Below, one piece after another: positions 1 through 11,668 of a stretch of 64,000 bases of DNA. The DNA comes from Cyprinodon diabolis. Lineage: Eukaryota; Chordata; Actinopteri; Cyprinodontiformes; Cyprinodontidae. The DNA lies in NCBI GenBank assembly GCA_030533445.1, contig CM060072.1, positions 15,061,767-15,125,766 of the forward strand, given 5' to 3'. Below the pieces are notes generated by a model. It had not been told where the DNA came from. It was given only the letters and a program-made list of their open reading frames with translations, and made no database searches. A program made the translations under genes and the position numbers. The stretch's first letter is position 1. The number at the start of each line of letters is the position of its first letter.

Positions 1-104
1 TAAGTTGATTTCTTGGAAATATAACATGCCCTATGTTAACTAAACACTTTAACATATCTTACTCAGATTTTTATGTGACAGACCAACCCATTTTAATGCA
101 CATT

Positions 105-250
105 ATGCACGCAGGTGTTGCAGAACTGGAGAGCTCCTTCAGTGACAGACTGCTGCAGGTTAAATGCACCAGGGAGCGTTATCACAGATCCTTCCTCCCA
201 CCAGCTGTAAGACTCTATAACCATCACTGCTCCCAACAACCTCAATAAGT
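105..250 (+). repeat. LINE reverse-transcriptase C-terminal remnant
   Basis: One frame reads a short peptide with the motif RSFLPPAVRLYN, followed by HCSQ and a stop. That resembles the extreme C-terminus of fish non-LTR retrotransposon ORF2 proteins, where a 'SFLP..I/VxLYN' segment lies just before the stop. Nothing further upstream in the family is visible because the window starts here. I infer a 5'-truncated LINE copy downstream of tbl2; the clade (L2, CR1 or Rex1 type) is not resolved. Confidence 0.45.
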
Positions 251-570
251 TGTTACATTCATGCTGCTTTTTGCAGTTTCTTAGTCAGTTAAATAACATA
301 ATGCTGTCTTTTTGCTTTGATGTTGCTGCTGTTAAAATATTACTGTAGAAATGTCCACCACCTGTTGGTTATTTACTCTCCAGGTGCATTTATACTGTTA
401 AAACACTTTATAGTACAGTATTATTATATATTTTTTTTGTGTGTGACCATTTTTCTGTTATAAAGCTGATGGAAGCTGTTGGACAGTTATCAAAGTTCTG
501 CATACAATTAAAATCTGAAAATTGTCCTTTATCACAGATCTACCAGGTTTCTGTCCTGTTTTTGGTTATA

Positions 571-780
571 GGCAAGGCAAGGCAAATTTATTTGTATAGC
601 ACGATTCTGTACAAAGACGATGCAAAGTGCTTTACATGATTAAAATATAGGAAAACAAAACAGAATCAGAGCAAGTAGAAGAAAAAAATAAATAAAAATG
701 CAGAAACAAGAACATTAAAAGCAGTTGGACTAAAGAAAATTAAAAGGAACCAATTATGTTTCAGTTGAACTTTTTAACTA
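571..780 (+). repeat. Fish dispersed repeat of the 'ggcaaggcaa...tttacat' type
   Basis: The segment starts with ggcaaggcaaggcaaattta, runs through a 'tgtatagca' box and a 'caaagtgctttacatga' box, then becomes an A-rich tail. The same head recurs near 45.13 kb. I recognise this as a short dispersed element very common in ray-finned fish genomes. From here to about 1290 I see only AT-rich sequence with no gene-like structure. The polyadenylation side of tbl2 then begins. Confidence 0.5.
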
Positions 781-1418
781 GAACAGTCGAAGGCAATCCT
801 AAAAAAATGTGTTTATAGAGCACATTTTTGAAGACCCGTCCGTTAAAGCTGTTTAAACATTGCTGTTTGCATCTTTTATACAAGCTTACTTTCCAAAAGA
901 TTTGCAATTTTTCAACTATGTCAGACTTAAGTGAATATGGGGATGAGCACGTACGATGGCTTTACATAAACACATCACCAGAATGATTGACAATTAGGTC
1001 TTTTGATGTTGCACCAGGAAAAAGAACATCCTCCACTATACCTCTAAGGAATTAAAGTTTAGGTGATATAGTCTAGGTTGTGCTATGAACACATGATCTC
1101 ATCTTAACTAAGAATCTCTGCAGAATCCTCTCTCTGGGCTAAACCTTCTTTGATGAAGAGATTTTTCTTTTTTTTTTTTTTATTGACTATCTTTTAGTTA
1201 CACTTTATCAATGGGGCCATTTTTACTCATATTCCGTTACTAAGAAAATTTCAAAACACCAACATGTTTGAACACACTGCCTTTAATCCTTCCATAAAAA
1301 GACAATTTTATTAAAATTACATGCAAATTTCAGTATTTTTTTTGACAAACAATAAAGAAAAGCACAGAAAAAACAGAACTAATGTAGACTATCCCAGCAT
1401 GGTTCTTTGGGCGTTCGC

Positions 1419-4400
1419 TCACTCAGCGGAAGCCGTTAGCACAGTCTCCAGAGCACTTTGAGCCTCTTTGATCTGCTGCTGGAGTCTCTGCTTCATGGCC
1501 TCATTCTGGGCCTTTTTCAGCATGTCCTTCATGTCCCTAATGGCCGCCCGGTAACCCGGCGTGTTGTGAAACACTCTGATGGCCTTGTCTCCGCTGCAAA
1601 CTAGGAAGCGACTGTTGATGTCGAATCTGAGGTCTGTGATCTCCTCGCTGTGGACGCCGTGCAGCTCCTCCTCTAGAGTCCCAGTGGTGGCGTCGAACAT
1701 TGTCACGTTGCAGCCATCGCTGATGGCAACCACGCGGCCGTCCGGAGACAACGCCACTCTGCTGCCTTCGGAGGAGGAGCAGGAAACGGTTCTCAGGAGG
1801 TACGGATCCTGCTGCTTCTTGTACTCCACATTTGTGTTCCACAGCTTCCATGTTCCGTCTTTAGACACAGTCACCATTCTGATTGGTGAAGGAAAAGAAG
1901 GCGGGCGGTTTATATTCAACATAAGGGATTCTTAAATACCCTGAAAAAAACAACCTAAAACAGCCTATTGTTGGAGAGACATCCATCATTAAACGCTTCT
2001 TCTATTTAGAGGAATTGGATTCCACAATTACACAGCAGTTCACCCTGCTTCTTTGAATATTTAAGCTTTTATTTAAATTATCCAAATAAGCTACTGAAAG
2101 ACACTTTCGTAGCTTCCACCAATTTCTCTTCCAGGATTACCTCCACAGGCTTCCTCTCAACTCTGTCAATTTACCCTTCCCTTGCTAAATAACAGCATCC
2201 TAAGAGCATGATGCTACCATCGTGTTTGACCACATGAAGGGCGTTAATCCAACACACAAAAAGTTTAATAACTGTATCAAATGACTCCCAAATATCTAAA
2301 TTCGTGAATGTTTTACAAACCAAATGTGGGAATTTATCTATAGGAGATCTGTTTACTTTGTTTTGGTTCCAAGACAACTTGTGGAAAAGCACCATTTTTG
2401 TTCGATACATGTTGGTGCTTTCACTCTTGTCTAATAACTTTTAATAAATATAGATCATTTACAAATATAAATAAGTGCTGCATGTGACAAAGTGGTTCAG
2501 TTAGTGTTCACCACTTGTCCATTATTCTTATTTCTGATTCCTAATGCTTAGGTTTAAACATTAGTTTGTAACTTCACTGCTTCACTTACTATCCCGGTTT
2601 GTTTGTGTTGGTATTTTACTGCAGTTTCCATCTATTTATATGTTTAAGATAAAGCTACTACTTCCGGACTATTAGTTGAACTTGTATATTTTGTTTCAAA
2701 GTATATTCATGGTATTTGTTTTCCATTTAACTGACTATTCTTTTAAATGATCTTGTATACATGGTTTATTTTGCAAACCCTTTCATTATGTAGATGAGTT
2801 TGTAAATTTGATTAATAATTTCATTCTTCTCAGTTTAGACTTTGTTCCATTTTTTTCTACCTGTTTAATTGTGGCTTAGTCCACTGAAGTAAAGCTTTGT
2901 TGCCAATTAGTTATAAAAACAGTGAATTCTTGGAAGCTAGGGTGAATGGTTGTCAGAGTTAAAACTACCAAATAAAATTCCGTAAAAATTCAAAAAATAT
3001 CCACTGGACTTGGTTTTCAAGATTTGAAGACGGGGCCTTATGAAGACGTATCGCCACCTCTCCAGGAAGCTTTCTCAATTCAAATGTCTGGATCTGCAGT
3101 GAGTTTGAGTCTTATGGACTCAAACTCACTGCAGATCCAGACATTTGAATTGAGAAAGCTTCCTGGAGAGGTGGCGAAACGTCTTCAAATCTTGAAAACC
3201 AAGTCCAGTGGATATTTTTTGAATTTTTACGGAATGACTATGACCTGGATGACTGAGAACCTTCATCAGCATACCAAATAAAATTATCAGAAGAATCTGG
3301 AACAGGTGGCTGATGCTGTTTTTTTTTTTTCACCTTGCTCATCCTTGACCTTACTACCTCACACTGCATTATTTATTTTATCACAAATTACAAACACCCT
3401 TCCTCATAGGTTCAGAAAATGAAAAATTACCTGTGAGAGTCATTTGAAAATGCGAACGCGTGAACTCCTGCAGAATGGCCCTTCAGGTCAAACGCTCTTG
3501 CAACTTCTTTGAACTCTCCTCCTTTTCCAAAGCAAACCTCCCAAACTTTCACATCTGGAGTGAAACCACATGATGCTACAAACCTGAGAACATAAGCAGA
3601 GACCATAAGCCCCATAGATCTAATTAAGTGCTGCAATAAATGTTTCAGGTGGAAAAGTTTGTTGACCTGCCACAGGGAGAGACGGCTGCATAAGAATTAG
3701 TCATCTGATTAGTGTTAATGGAGGCCAGCAGCTCTCCTTTCAGATCCCAGATAAGGATGGTGGTGTCTGTGGAGGCACTCATGATGAACTTGCCTGTAGA
3801 GATCAAACAATTAGGATCTTTACAACTGTGCAAACTCCAATCCTTTATAATCAGCCCTGCCTGCCACATGTGTTCTGCACCTGTCTCTGCGATACCGATG
3901 TTGACTATCGCCGCCTTGTGTTTCTGCGGGAAATCCTCAGAGGCGGCTTTGAAGCTAAAGGTCCCATCGTCCTTCTTGATCATTTTGAAGATACGGATAG
4001 CATCTCCATTGGCGAGCCAGGTGATGAACGCCCTGCAGGAGAACAAACAAGGACATGAACTCCATTTTGATCTTCTGCTGGCAAATAAGTAATTCTCCAT
4101 ATGTGGAAAAGAAGTATTCATATCCAAGCTGATTCCTTCTTGTGCTTATTTTTATGGTTGAAATCAAATTACTTTTAAGACAATGAAAGCCATATACAAT
4201 ATAAAAAAATGGTTTTAAAAATAATACTTTTATCTATTAAATGTTTAAAGGCTAACTATACCAATTTGACCCCAAGTTGAAAGTGGTTATCCTTCACCTT
4301 AGATCATAAATTAACTGTGATTAATATTTTTTTTAGATCAACTTCACTAACCACACCCAGGACTGATCCTTGACAAACCTGGAGAATCCACTGTTTATGA

Positions 4401-7400
4401 AACCTGTCTGACCTGCCTACTACAGGTGCTGGTCATAAAATTAGAATATCATGAAAAAGTAGATTGATTTCAGTAATTCCATTTAAAAAGTGAAACTTGT
4501 ATATTATATTCATACATTACATACAAACTCATATATTTCAGATGTTTATTTTGTTTAATTTTGATGATTACAAATGACAACAAATGAAAATCTCAAATTC
4601 ATCATATCAGAAAATTAGAATATTGTGAAAAGGTTCAAAATTGATGGCCCCTGGTGCCACACTCTAATCAGCTAATTAACTCAAACCACCTGCAAAAGCC
4701 TTTAAATGGTCTTTCAGTCTAGTTCTATAGGCTACACAATCATGGGGAAGACTGCTGACTTGACAGTTGTCCAAAAGACGACCATCGACACCTTGCACAA
4801 GGAGGGCAAGACACAAAAGGTCATCGCTAAAGAGGCTGGCTGTTCACAGAGCTCAGTGTCCAAGCACATTAATAGAGAGGCGAAGGGAAGGAAAAGATGT
4901 GGTCGAAAAAAGTGTACAAGCAAGAGAGATAACCGCACCCTGGAGAGGATTGTGAAACAAAACCCATTCAAAAATGTGGGGGAGATTCACAAAGAGTGGA
5001 CTGCAGCTGGAGTGAGTGCTTCAAGAACCACCACACACAGACGTATGAAAGACATGGGTTTCTGCTGTCGCATTCCTTGTGTCAAGCCACTCTTGAACCA
5101 CAGACAGCGTCAGAAGCGTCTTGCCTGGGCTAAAGAGAAACAGGACTGGACTGCTGGTGAGTGGTCCAAAGTCATGTTCTCTGATGAAAGTAAATTTTGC
5201 ATTTCCTTTGGAAATCAAGGTCCCAGAGTCTGGAGGAAAAGAAGAGAGGCACTTCATCCACGTTGCTTGAAGTCCAGTCTAAAGTTTCCACAGTCAGTGA
5301 TGGTTTGGGGTGCCATGTCATCTGCTGGTGTTGGTCCATTGTGTTTTCTGAGGTCCAGGGTCAACGCAGCCACATACCAGGAAGTTTTAGAGCACTTCAT
5401 GCTTCCTGCAGCTGACCAACTTTTTGGAGATGCAGATTTCATTTTCCAACAGGACTTGGCACCTGCACACAGTGCCAAAGCTACCAGTACCTGGTTGAAG
5501 GACCATGGTATCCCTGTTCTTAATTGGCCAGCAAACTCTCCTGACCTTAACCCCATAGAAAATCTATGGGGTATTGTGAAGAAGAAGATGCAATACACCA
5601 GACCCAACAATTCAGAAGAGCTAAAAGCCACTATTAGAGCAACCTGGGCTATCATAACACCTGAGCAGTGCCACAGACTGATCGACTCCATGCCACGCCG
5701 CATTGCTGCAGTAATACAGGCCAAAGGAGGCCCAACTAAATACTGAGTGCTGTACATGCTCATACTTTTCATGTTCATACTTTTCAGTTGGCCAACATTT
5801 CTATAAATCCTTTGTTTTTATTGGTCTTCAGTAATATTCTAATTTTCTGATATGATGAATTGGAGATTTTCATTTGTTGTCATTTGTAATCATCAAAATT
5901 AAACAAAATAAACATCTGAAATATATGAGTTTGTATGTAATGTATGAATATAATATACAAGTTTCACTTTTTAAATGGAATTACTGAAATCAATCTACTT
6001 TTTCATGATATTCTAATTTTATGACCAGCACCTGTATATGCCAGAAAACATCTTGTTGATTCCTAGGACCTTGGGGGAAAATATTTAAAGTCATGGTTTT
6101 AAATTGGTCTAGTCAAAGTCCAGACTTCAATCAAATTGATGTGCTCATGCATTTGTGCTTTATAGCCGTCCAATGGGGCTAAAATAAATACAGTTTGCAA
6201 AACAAATTGACAGCAATAAGTAAAAGTCTATGAGACAGTTCCCACAAACCCCTGATGTTAGCAGGTGGAGCCAGTGTGGTGCAGCCAGTTATGGGTTTAG
6301 GGGGGAACTATTTTTCTACAGAGGCCATTTTTCTGTCCCTTTAATTATTACCAATGTTATAATTACACATAATGTTTTTCTCTTTTATAGAATAAAAAAT
6401 CCAAGTATTTAAATGATTATGAACATAATGGTGTTTGACAAACTATATGCTCAGCAACTTAAATCAAAAGTGAAAAAAAAGGTGCAATGCTCAGCAAAAT
6501 GGGGCACTGTGTAAAGTTAGTTTTTCTTCTCTATATATTTCAGGAACTTGGATAAAGGATGAGACCTGGAGTCTGGGCTGAAGCGGACCAATGTAGCGTG
6601 ATCCAGCTCCACGTTGGCTCTCAGACACTTGTGCTCCCGCTCCAGGAAGTCTTTGGTGCTCCAGATCCGAACAGTGCGGTCATCGGCGCATGACGCCAAG
6701 TATTTCCCATTGCTGCTGAAATCAAGGCATGTCACATTGCCGCTGTGGCCCTAAGGAGAACAAAATGAAACATGGAGGGTGTGATCACAAAGGTAACCAT
6801 AACCTTTCCCAAAAATGTGCTTTTAACTGCCGACATCATTAATGTATTGGTGGTGTGAATTGCGCTGTTTGAAGACAAACAGTAATAGAAGTTACCAATA
6901 TAGCCTCGGCAGAGAAGAGCATAAAGGACAGGTGTTTAGTGCTTTCAGGTTACCTTGAGGGAAGCTGCCAGCAACGGGTGGCTGAAGCTGTGTTGTGTCG
7001 GTTTATCTTTACGGCTCCGCTGCTTCTCTTGCTTCTGTTTTTTGGATGTTGGGCCTTTTGGAGCATTTGCTTCAGCTAAAGCACGAGAAAATATACAAAA
7101 GGTTTGTGGGTGTTATAATATGTATGTATGTATGTATATATATATATAAATATATATGATAATTTTATTTTTTCTACATAGGGAAAAAAACATGAAAATG
7201 GGGTAATAATAATATAAGATAACATCTGCTTGTGTAGATAGGCTTGTTTGTTGTTGTGGCCTCAGATTTTATATTAAATCTTTCCAAATTAATTACTTCA
7301 AGAAAACATAAGGATAACTGTGTAATGCATCATGTTCAAACCACTTTTTAATTTCAAATCATTTTCTAAATGCTGATAAAATACACAAGCATCCTTCACT

Positions 7401-7821
7401 GCCAGTCTTTGTGAGCTTTGCTATGAATGAAGCGGTCGTTACGCAGCACAAAGCTGTGCTCCCATTGGTCGCTGAATAAAACATCACACCATTGGTCAGC
7501 AGCAGGTGACTAAAAGTTAGTTTCTATTTTTTCCCAATTAATTTATTTGAATTCAGGGCTGGGACTTAGTATAAAATGGCTTTCTTTTGCATAGGGAATA
7601 AAGAATGAATGAGTCATCCGGGGGACAGGCGGAGATGAATCTCCGACAGTCGGTGCCGCCGCCGCCGACTACATGAGCTCCGAGCTTCTCTCACCTGAAC
7701 TTTCGGCAGCCTGCTCTGCTTGCTCCTTTACCTCTTCCTTTCTCTTTCCCACCGCCAAAGCGACCAAAATAACAAGTGCACCCAGTAATAAAGTCAGGGC
7801 AAAAAGTGCGGCTATCTCCAT
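1419..7821 (-). CDS. tbl2: Transducin beta-like protein 2 (TBL2), complete, 7 coding exons
   Basis: Coding exons in transcript order are 7821-7695, 7075-6954, 6750-6566, 4032-3881, 3793-3667, 3583-3431 and 1878-1419, all with GT-AG introns. They total 441 aa, against about 447 in human. Residues 1-25 form a hydrophobic signal-anchor (MEIAALFALTLLLGALVILV) followed by a K/E-rich segment. WD40 repeats follow, with family-typical motifs DDRTVRIWSTKDF, TDTTILIWDLKGE, FTPDVKVWEVCFGK and SKDGTWKLW. The C-terminus is a short coiled-coil-like K/Q/E segment. TBL2 is an ER-membrane WD40 protein reported to associate with PERK during ER stress and nutrient stress. The start is the only ATG in frame ahead of the anchor. 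An AATAAA on the minus strand (1307-1312) gives a 3' UTR of about 110 nt. A Tc1 transposon lies in the third intron and a foldback element in the last. Identity is near certain; the splice sites are inferred. Confidence 0.95.
2966..3285. mobile_element. Foldback (inverted-repeat) insertion with 14-bp target-site duplication
   Basis: Two arms of roughly 110-125 nt (about 2977-3105 and 3111-3235) are near-perfect inverted complements around a tiny centre at 3106-3110. The left arm carries about 15 extra nt. The insert, 2980-3271, is flanked by a perfect direct repeat, taccaaataaaatt, at 2966-2979 and 3272-3285. Outside the right arm is a tail reading 'tgacctggatgactgagaa..cttcatcagca'. Fragments of the same family occur in this window near 35.04-35.19 kb and 43.04-43.09 kb. 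It lies in the last tbl2 intron and carries no convincing ORF; the short open frames come from the palindrome. Confidence 0.75.
4423..6034 (+). mobile_element. Full-length Tc1/mariner transposon (copy 1) in a tbl2 intron
   Basis: The element is bounded by TA dinucleotides (4421-4422 and 6035-6036), the expected Tc1 target duplication. Long terminal inverted repeats of about 200 bp begin caggtgctggtcataaaatt at both ends and differ at very few positions by eye. It encodes one uninterrupted transposase in the middle. It sits in the third tbl2 intron, antisense to that gene. Near-identical repeats plus an open frame suggest a recent insertion. Confidence 0.92.
4742..5746 (+). CDS. Tc1-like transposase, 334 aa, apparently intact
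   Basis: The protein starts MGKTADLTVVQKTTIDTLHK, with an N-terminal paired-like helix-turn-helix for binding the terminal repeats. A second HTH follows, ending in a GRKKC basic linker in place of the usual GRPR hook. The DDE catalytic domain has all three acids: D in FSDESKF, D in FQQDLAP and E in [12 protein letters not shown], with exactly 34 residues between the second D and the E (DD34E). The protein ends in GGPTKY, typical of the group. Length is usual for Tc1 (about 340 aa). An upstream in-frame ATG at 4706 exists, but 4742 matches the family's 'MGK/MAK' start. The family cuts and pastes DNA at TA sites. I see no stop or frameshift; activity is not shown by sequence alone. Confidence 0.92.
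   Translation: MGKTADLTVVQKTTIDTLHKEGKTQKVIAKEAGCSQSSVSKHINREAKGRKRCGRKKCTSKRDNRTLERIVKQNPFKNVGEIHKEWTAAGVSASRTTTHRRMKDMGFCCRIPCVKPLLNHRQRQKRLAWAKEKQDWTAGEWSKVMFSDESKFCISFGNQGPRVWRKRREALHPRCLKSSLKFPQSVMVWGAMSSAGVGPLCFLRSRVNAATYQEVLEHFMLPAADQLFGDADFIFQQDLAPAHSAKATSTWLKDHGIPVLNWPANSPDLNPIENLWGIVKKKMQYTRPNNSEELKATIRATWAIITPEQCHRLIDSMPRRIAAVIQAKGGPTKY
7122..7158. repeat. Simple repeat (atgt)n(at)n
   Basis: A short tetranucleotide run (tatgtatgtatgtat) passes into an AT dinucleotide run, inside the first tbl2 intron. It is an ordinary microsatellite with no other role visible. Confidence 0.8.
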
Positions 7822-7885
7822 GTTGAAACGTATGCCACGTATTTTTTTTACAACGCTAACTGTTAGCCCATTCTAAAAAAGACAA

Positions 7886-7897
7886 TGCGCATGCGCG
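7886..7897. promoter_or_regulatory. NRF1 binding site in the tbl2 promoter
   Basis: The 12-mer tgcgcatgcgcg matches the NRF1 consensus YGCGCAYGCGCR at every position. It lies about 65 bp upstream of the tbl2 start codon in a locally CpG-containing stretch. NRF1 commonly drives TATA-less housekeeping promoters, and TBL2 is broadly expressed. Binding itself is inferred. Confidence 0.65.
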
Positions 7898-8663
7898 CCA
7901 GATTGTCGCGTGAATGGTGGATTCAAGGACATTAACCTCGGCTCGTATCCACCAGGATTACCCAAAAATAAAAAAGGGGTTCGCGAGCTTCAGATCATGG
8001 CCTCAAATAGCACTACTGGCAGAATATTGATAAATATTTAGTACATTCATTATGCTAATTTTGCTCAGTTCATTAAATCGATTTGGAAGAACTCGCCGAA
8101 GATTTCCTCCTAAAAAAACCGACGACGGTTTTTAGAAATACATATTTAATGGCGCCCAAATTCTTAATATACATTATGGATTCTCCACAGGTTCAGTTTG
8201 AAGGAAACATAAAATCATTTTATAATCTTAGTTTGTGTTACAGATTTCAATGGTATGCATAAAATTGTGATTTTTGATTTTACACAAATGCATCATGAAC
8301 AACCAAGTTAGCCTAGAGGGACACCTAGAGGACTGGAATGGAACAGTTTACATCACTTAACTAGTATTTTTGATAAAACTTCGTGCTCAAATGTTGGATT
8401 AGAAAAAAAATATTTCTAAATAAAGTTTTCCTGCTTTTTGGATGGATTTAAATCAAATGTTGAAAACTGAAGCATTATCACATTTACAGGCTCCTGTATT
8501 TTTTACAGATGTTCAACATGCTATGATAGTAATAAGCATTAAGTAGGCTACTTTTCTTCGACATTAGAAGATTTTGCCTATTGATCACAAAATACAAAAA
8601 TTACCCAGAAATGAAGTTACATTTTTATGCAGCAACATTTGAAGTGGGAAAAATGCTGAGGGC

Positions 8664-9785
8664 TGCAAAAAACCAAGACTGGTTAATATATTAACATGTT
8701 ATAAAGGAGAAAATGTTATTCTGTTTGAAATTATATATAAAGTTCAGTAAAGATAAGATGAAAATATAGCCAAATACAGTCTTTTAATTCATTTTATCTG
8801 GAGGTCAGAACCTCTGCCAATGCAAGTTTTATATTTCATTTGGTCTTTTAAGGAATATATCTAGTCAAAGTATCCACTGTGGTTGAAAACATGTTAAAAA
8901 AATGTAACATCCTCTTTCAGATTGTTACCAACTTGCCTTTTTTGTGGCGAAACAAAATAAAATAAGACATTCTTCTTGTCTTGTTCAGTCACTGGTGACA
9001 GGAGCTTCACCAATATTGGAAATGCAATATTTTTAGCAGTCTTTAGCCCAGAAGCATTAACACACACTGAACATGACTAAATTTGAGACTTACAAAATGC
9101 AGAACTGTCTTCTCTTTTGTTCTAGGTCTTATTCAGTTATGGAAGATGATAGAAAAATATATATGTATTAGAATGCACATAGAAATGCATCTCTAGATCT
9201 GAATTTACAAAATCAGCTATTGATGCAAAAAACCAAGACTGGTTAATATATTAACATGTTATAAAGGAGAAAATGTTATTCTGTTTGAAATTATATATAA
9301 AGTTCAGTAAAGATAAGATGAAAATATAGCCAAATACAGTCTTTTAATTCATTTTATCTGGAGGTCAGAACCTCTGCCAATGCAAGTTTTATATTTCATT
9401 TGGTCTTTTAAGGAATATATCTAGTCAAAGTATCCACTGTGGTTGAAAACATGTTAAAAAAATGTAACATCCTCTTTCAGATTGTTACCAACTTGCCTTT
9501 TTTGTGGCGAAACAAAATAAAATAAGACATTCTTCTTGTCTTGTTCAGTCACTGGTGACAGGAGCTTCACCAATATTGGAAATGCAATATTTTTAGCAGT
9601 CTTTAGCCCAGAAGCATTAACACACACTGAACATGACTAAATTTGAGACTTACAAAATGCAGAACTGTCTTCTCTTTTGTTCTAGGTCTTATTCAGTTAT
9701 GGAAGATGATAGAAAAATATATATGTATTAGAATGCACATAGAAATGCATCTCTAGATCTGAATTTACAAAATCAGCTATTGATG
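8664..9785. repeat. Exact 560-bp tandem duplication
   Basis: Positions 8664-9225 and 9224-9785 read identically by line-by-line comparison, giving a period of 560 bp with a 2-nt (tg) overlap at the junction. Homology stops abruptly on both sides. No coding frame, terminal repeat or known element is visible in the unit. Confidence 0.9.
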
Positions 9786-11668
9786 GAGCAATTATATAGC
9801 TACTTTATTTGCCAATTTCTGAATCAGTTAAATATGTAAAGTTCACATGAAATGTACTGATAAGTCGGTTTACCATTTTTGAAAAATTCTGAATTACTTT
9901 AGTATTGTTCTTTAGGATCACATGAGTATTTTATAAACTGAGAACAGGCTGGACATCTTGCAAAGCTGATCAGACATGGGAAACCATTTCATTTTCCAAA
10001 CATGGAAACCTTACAGATAAACCAATATGTTCTGACAGAAACCTAAAAAATTCATTATGAATTTTAAAACCCCACCTGTGTGAAGGTCCTGCTGCCATGA
10101 ACCACCTTCAAGGATCACTTGGTCACATGGGGAACATCAGCCATCTTCATTCATATCATGCGGAATCTTATCTAAACACTGGATGTCTGTTAATAGTTGA
10201 ATACAGACAGCTCTTTCATTTTTACACATTTTTATGTTCAATTTAACAAAGTGTAGTCCTACAATCAATTCACTTAAAAATAAATCAAGACACCCAATCA
10301 CCCAGTCTCAGAAAAACACCCAAAACTCAAGAGATTTATGTTAAGACTGAACAGTCAATTATCAAACTCTGATTTTATTTATTCAGGAAAAAAAAAATGC
10401 CATAAACTAACTCAGATGCTATTCAGGTCTCACAAAAAGAGCGGTTATTATTGAGAAAACAAACCATTTTGATGAAACAGCCGACCTGAAATAAAGACCC
10501 GACAAAAATGTGCAGAAAACATGGCGCAATACGTTAAAAACTCCTCGTATCCCAACACTTCAGCCAAACGTGAGTACACAACTGTCTCAATCCAGTCCGT
10601 TTGAAAACAGCGTAGCGTCAGGTCAACATTGAGTAAACCACTGTAACAACAACATATTTGAAATCGGGAGTAATGAATTGTGCAGATATTTTGAATCCAT
10701 GTGCACAGCTCAGTAGCTAAAATTGAAACCCAATCCATCAATCAACAAAACATTTCAGTGCCTGGGATTAAAAACAAAAAGAGGTAGTCTGGCACAAACA
10801 AATACATCTCAGCATTTAAAGGTGAAGCAGAAATCACAGATTCTTTTCACAGGCATGAAGTTGGACAGTTGGCTTTGGTTTGTCTGCACAGGTCAGAAGT
10901 AGTCATCCTAATCACAAACTGACCCGCTACTTAGATCAGTGTTGGCAAACGCTTCGGAAAACAAAACATAAAAAGGGAGAAAAAGGAAAAAGGCCATCCA
11001 TGGGAGGACTCTGGGAATGTTTACTGGTATGAAATCAGAGCATGAGAGCCTGCTAAAAACTACGTTAAGACATTAAGCCGAGCTGCACCTTCAGTGCAGA
11101 AACGTCATTCATTCATTCTTTTACAAGGTCAGAGCGCCAATTAAAAAAATAATTTAAATGTAATTACATTTTCACGCATGTACCTCATCTGAATCAGCTG
11201 TGCACTTCTCTTATTCAGACTCGATGTGTTCAAACATTCGGTAACATACAAACCAGAGATCACGTAAAAAAATAAACGTCTGAGTCAACGCTCAGCCGTC
11301 TCCTCTAAAGCAATCAGTAGGAGTGTCTGTGTACTGTGACGAGGAAAAAGAAACTTTGGATTTACTTCTGTTCAGAACCAAAAAAAACTTGACTGTTCTG
11401 TCGTTCTTCAAGTATAGCACATTGTTGTGGATCCTTTCTTCCTGCTGAGACGTTCCCTTATCCAGGCAGCATGAACTCAGGAAGCTGGGGGGAATTTAAC
11501 TCCTCTGCAAACCCAATGGTCTGGGCCAGCACGTACAGGACAGGAAGGAAACAATGAGGGGATGGTGACAGCCCGATTGGAGGATGTTGAAGCTAAAACC
11601 ATGGAGCCGTATTAGTCTGATGAGCCATCGTCCTCTGAAAACGGCGCTGGATGCGTTCGAAATGTTGG

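Larger units (their letters stand above)
7822..10373. other. Intergenic region between tbl2 5' end and pom121 3' end
   Basis: The two genes are on the same strand, so this holds the tbl2 promoter (next to 7.82-7.95 kb) and the region downstream of pom121. The segment 7.95-8.66 kb is AT-rich without recognisable genes. 8.66-9.79 kb is an exact tandem duplication, listed separately. 9.79-10.37 kb shows nothing I can name. Confidence 0.7.

Noticed and set aside
3024..3281. An 85-codon open frame across the foldback element
   Set aside because: It is produced by the palindrome itself (its second half is the complement of its first), with no conserved motif.
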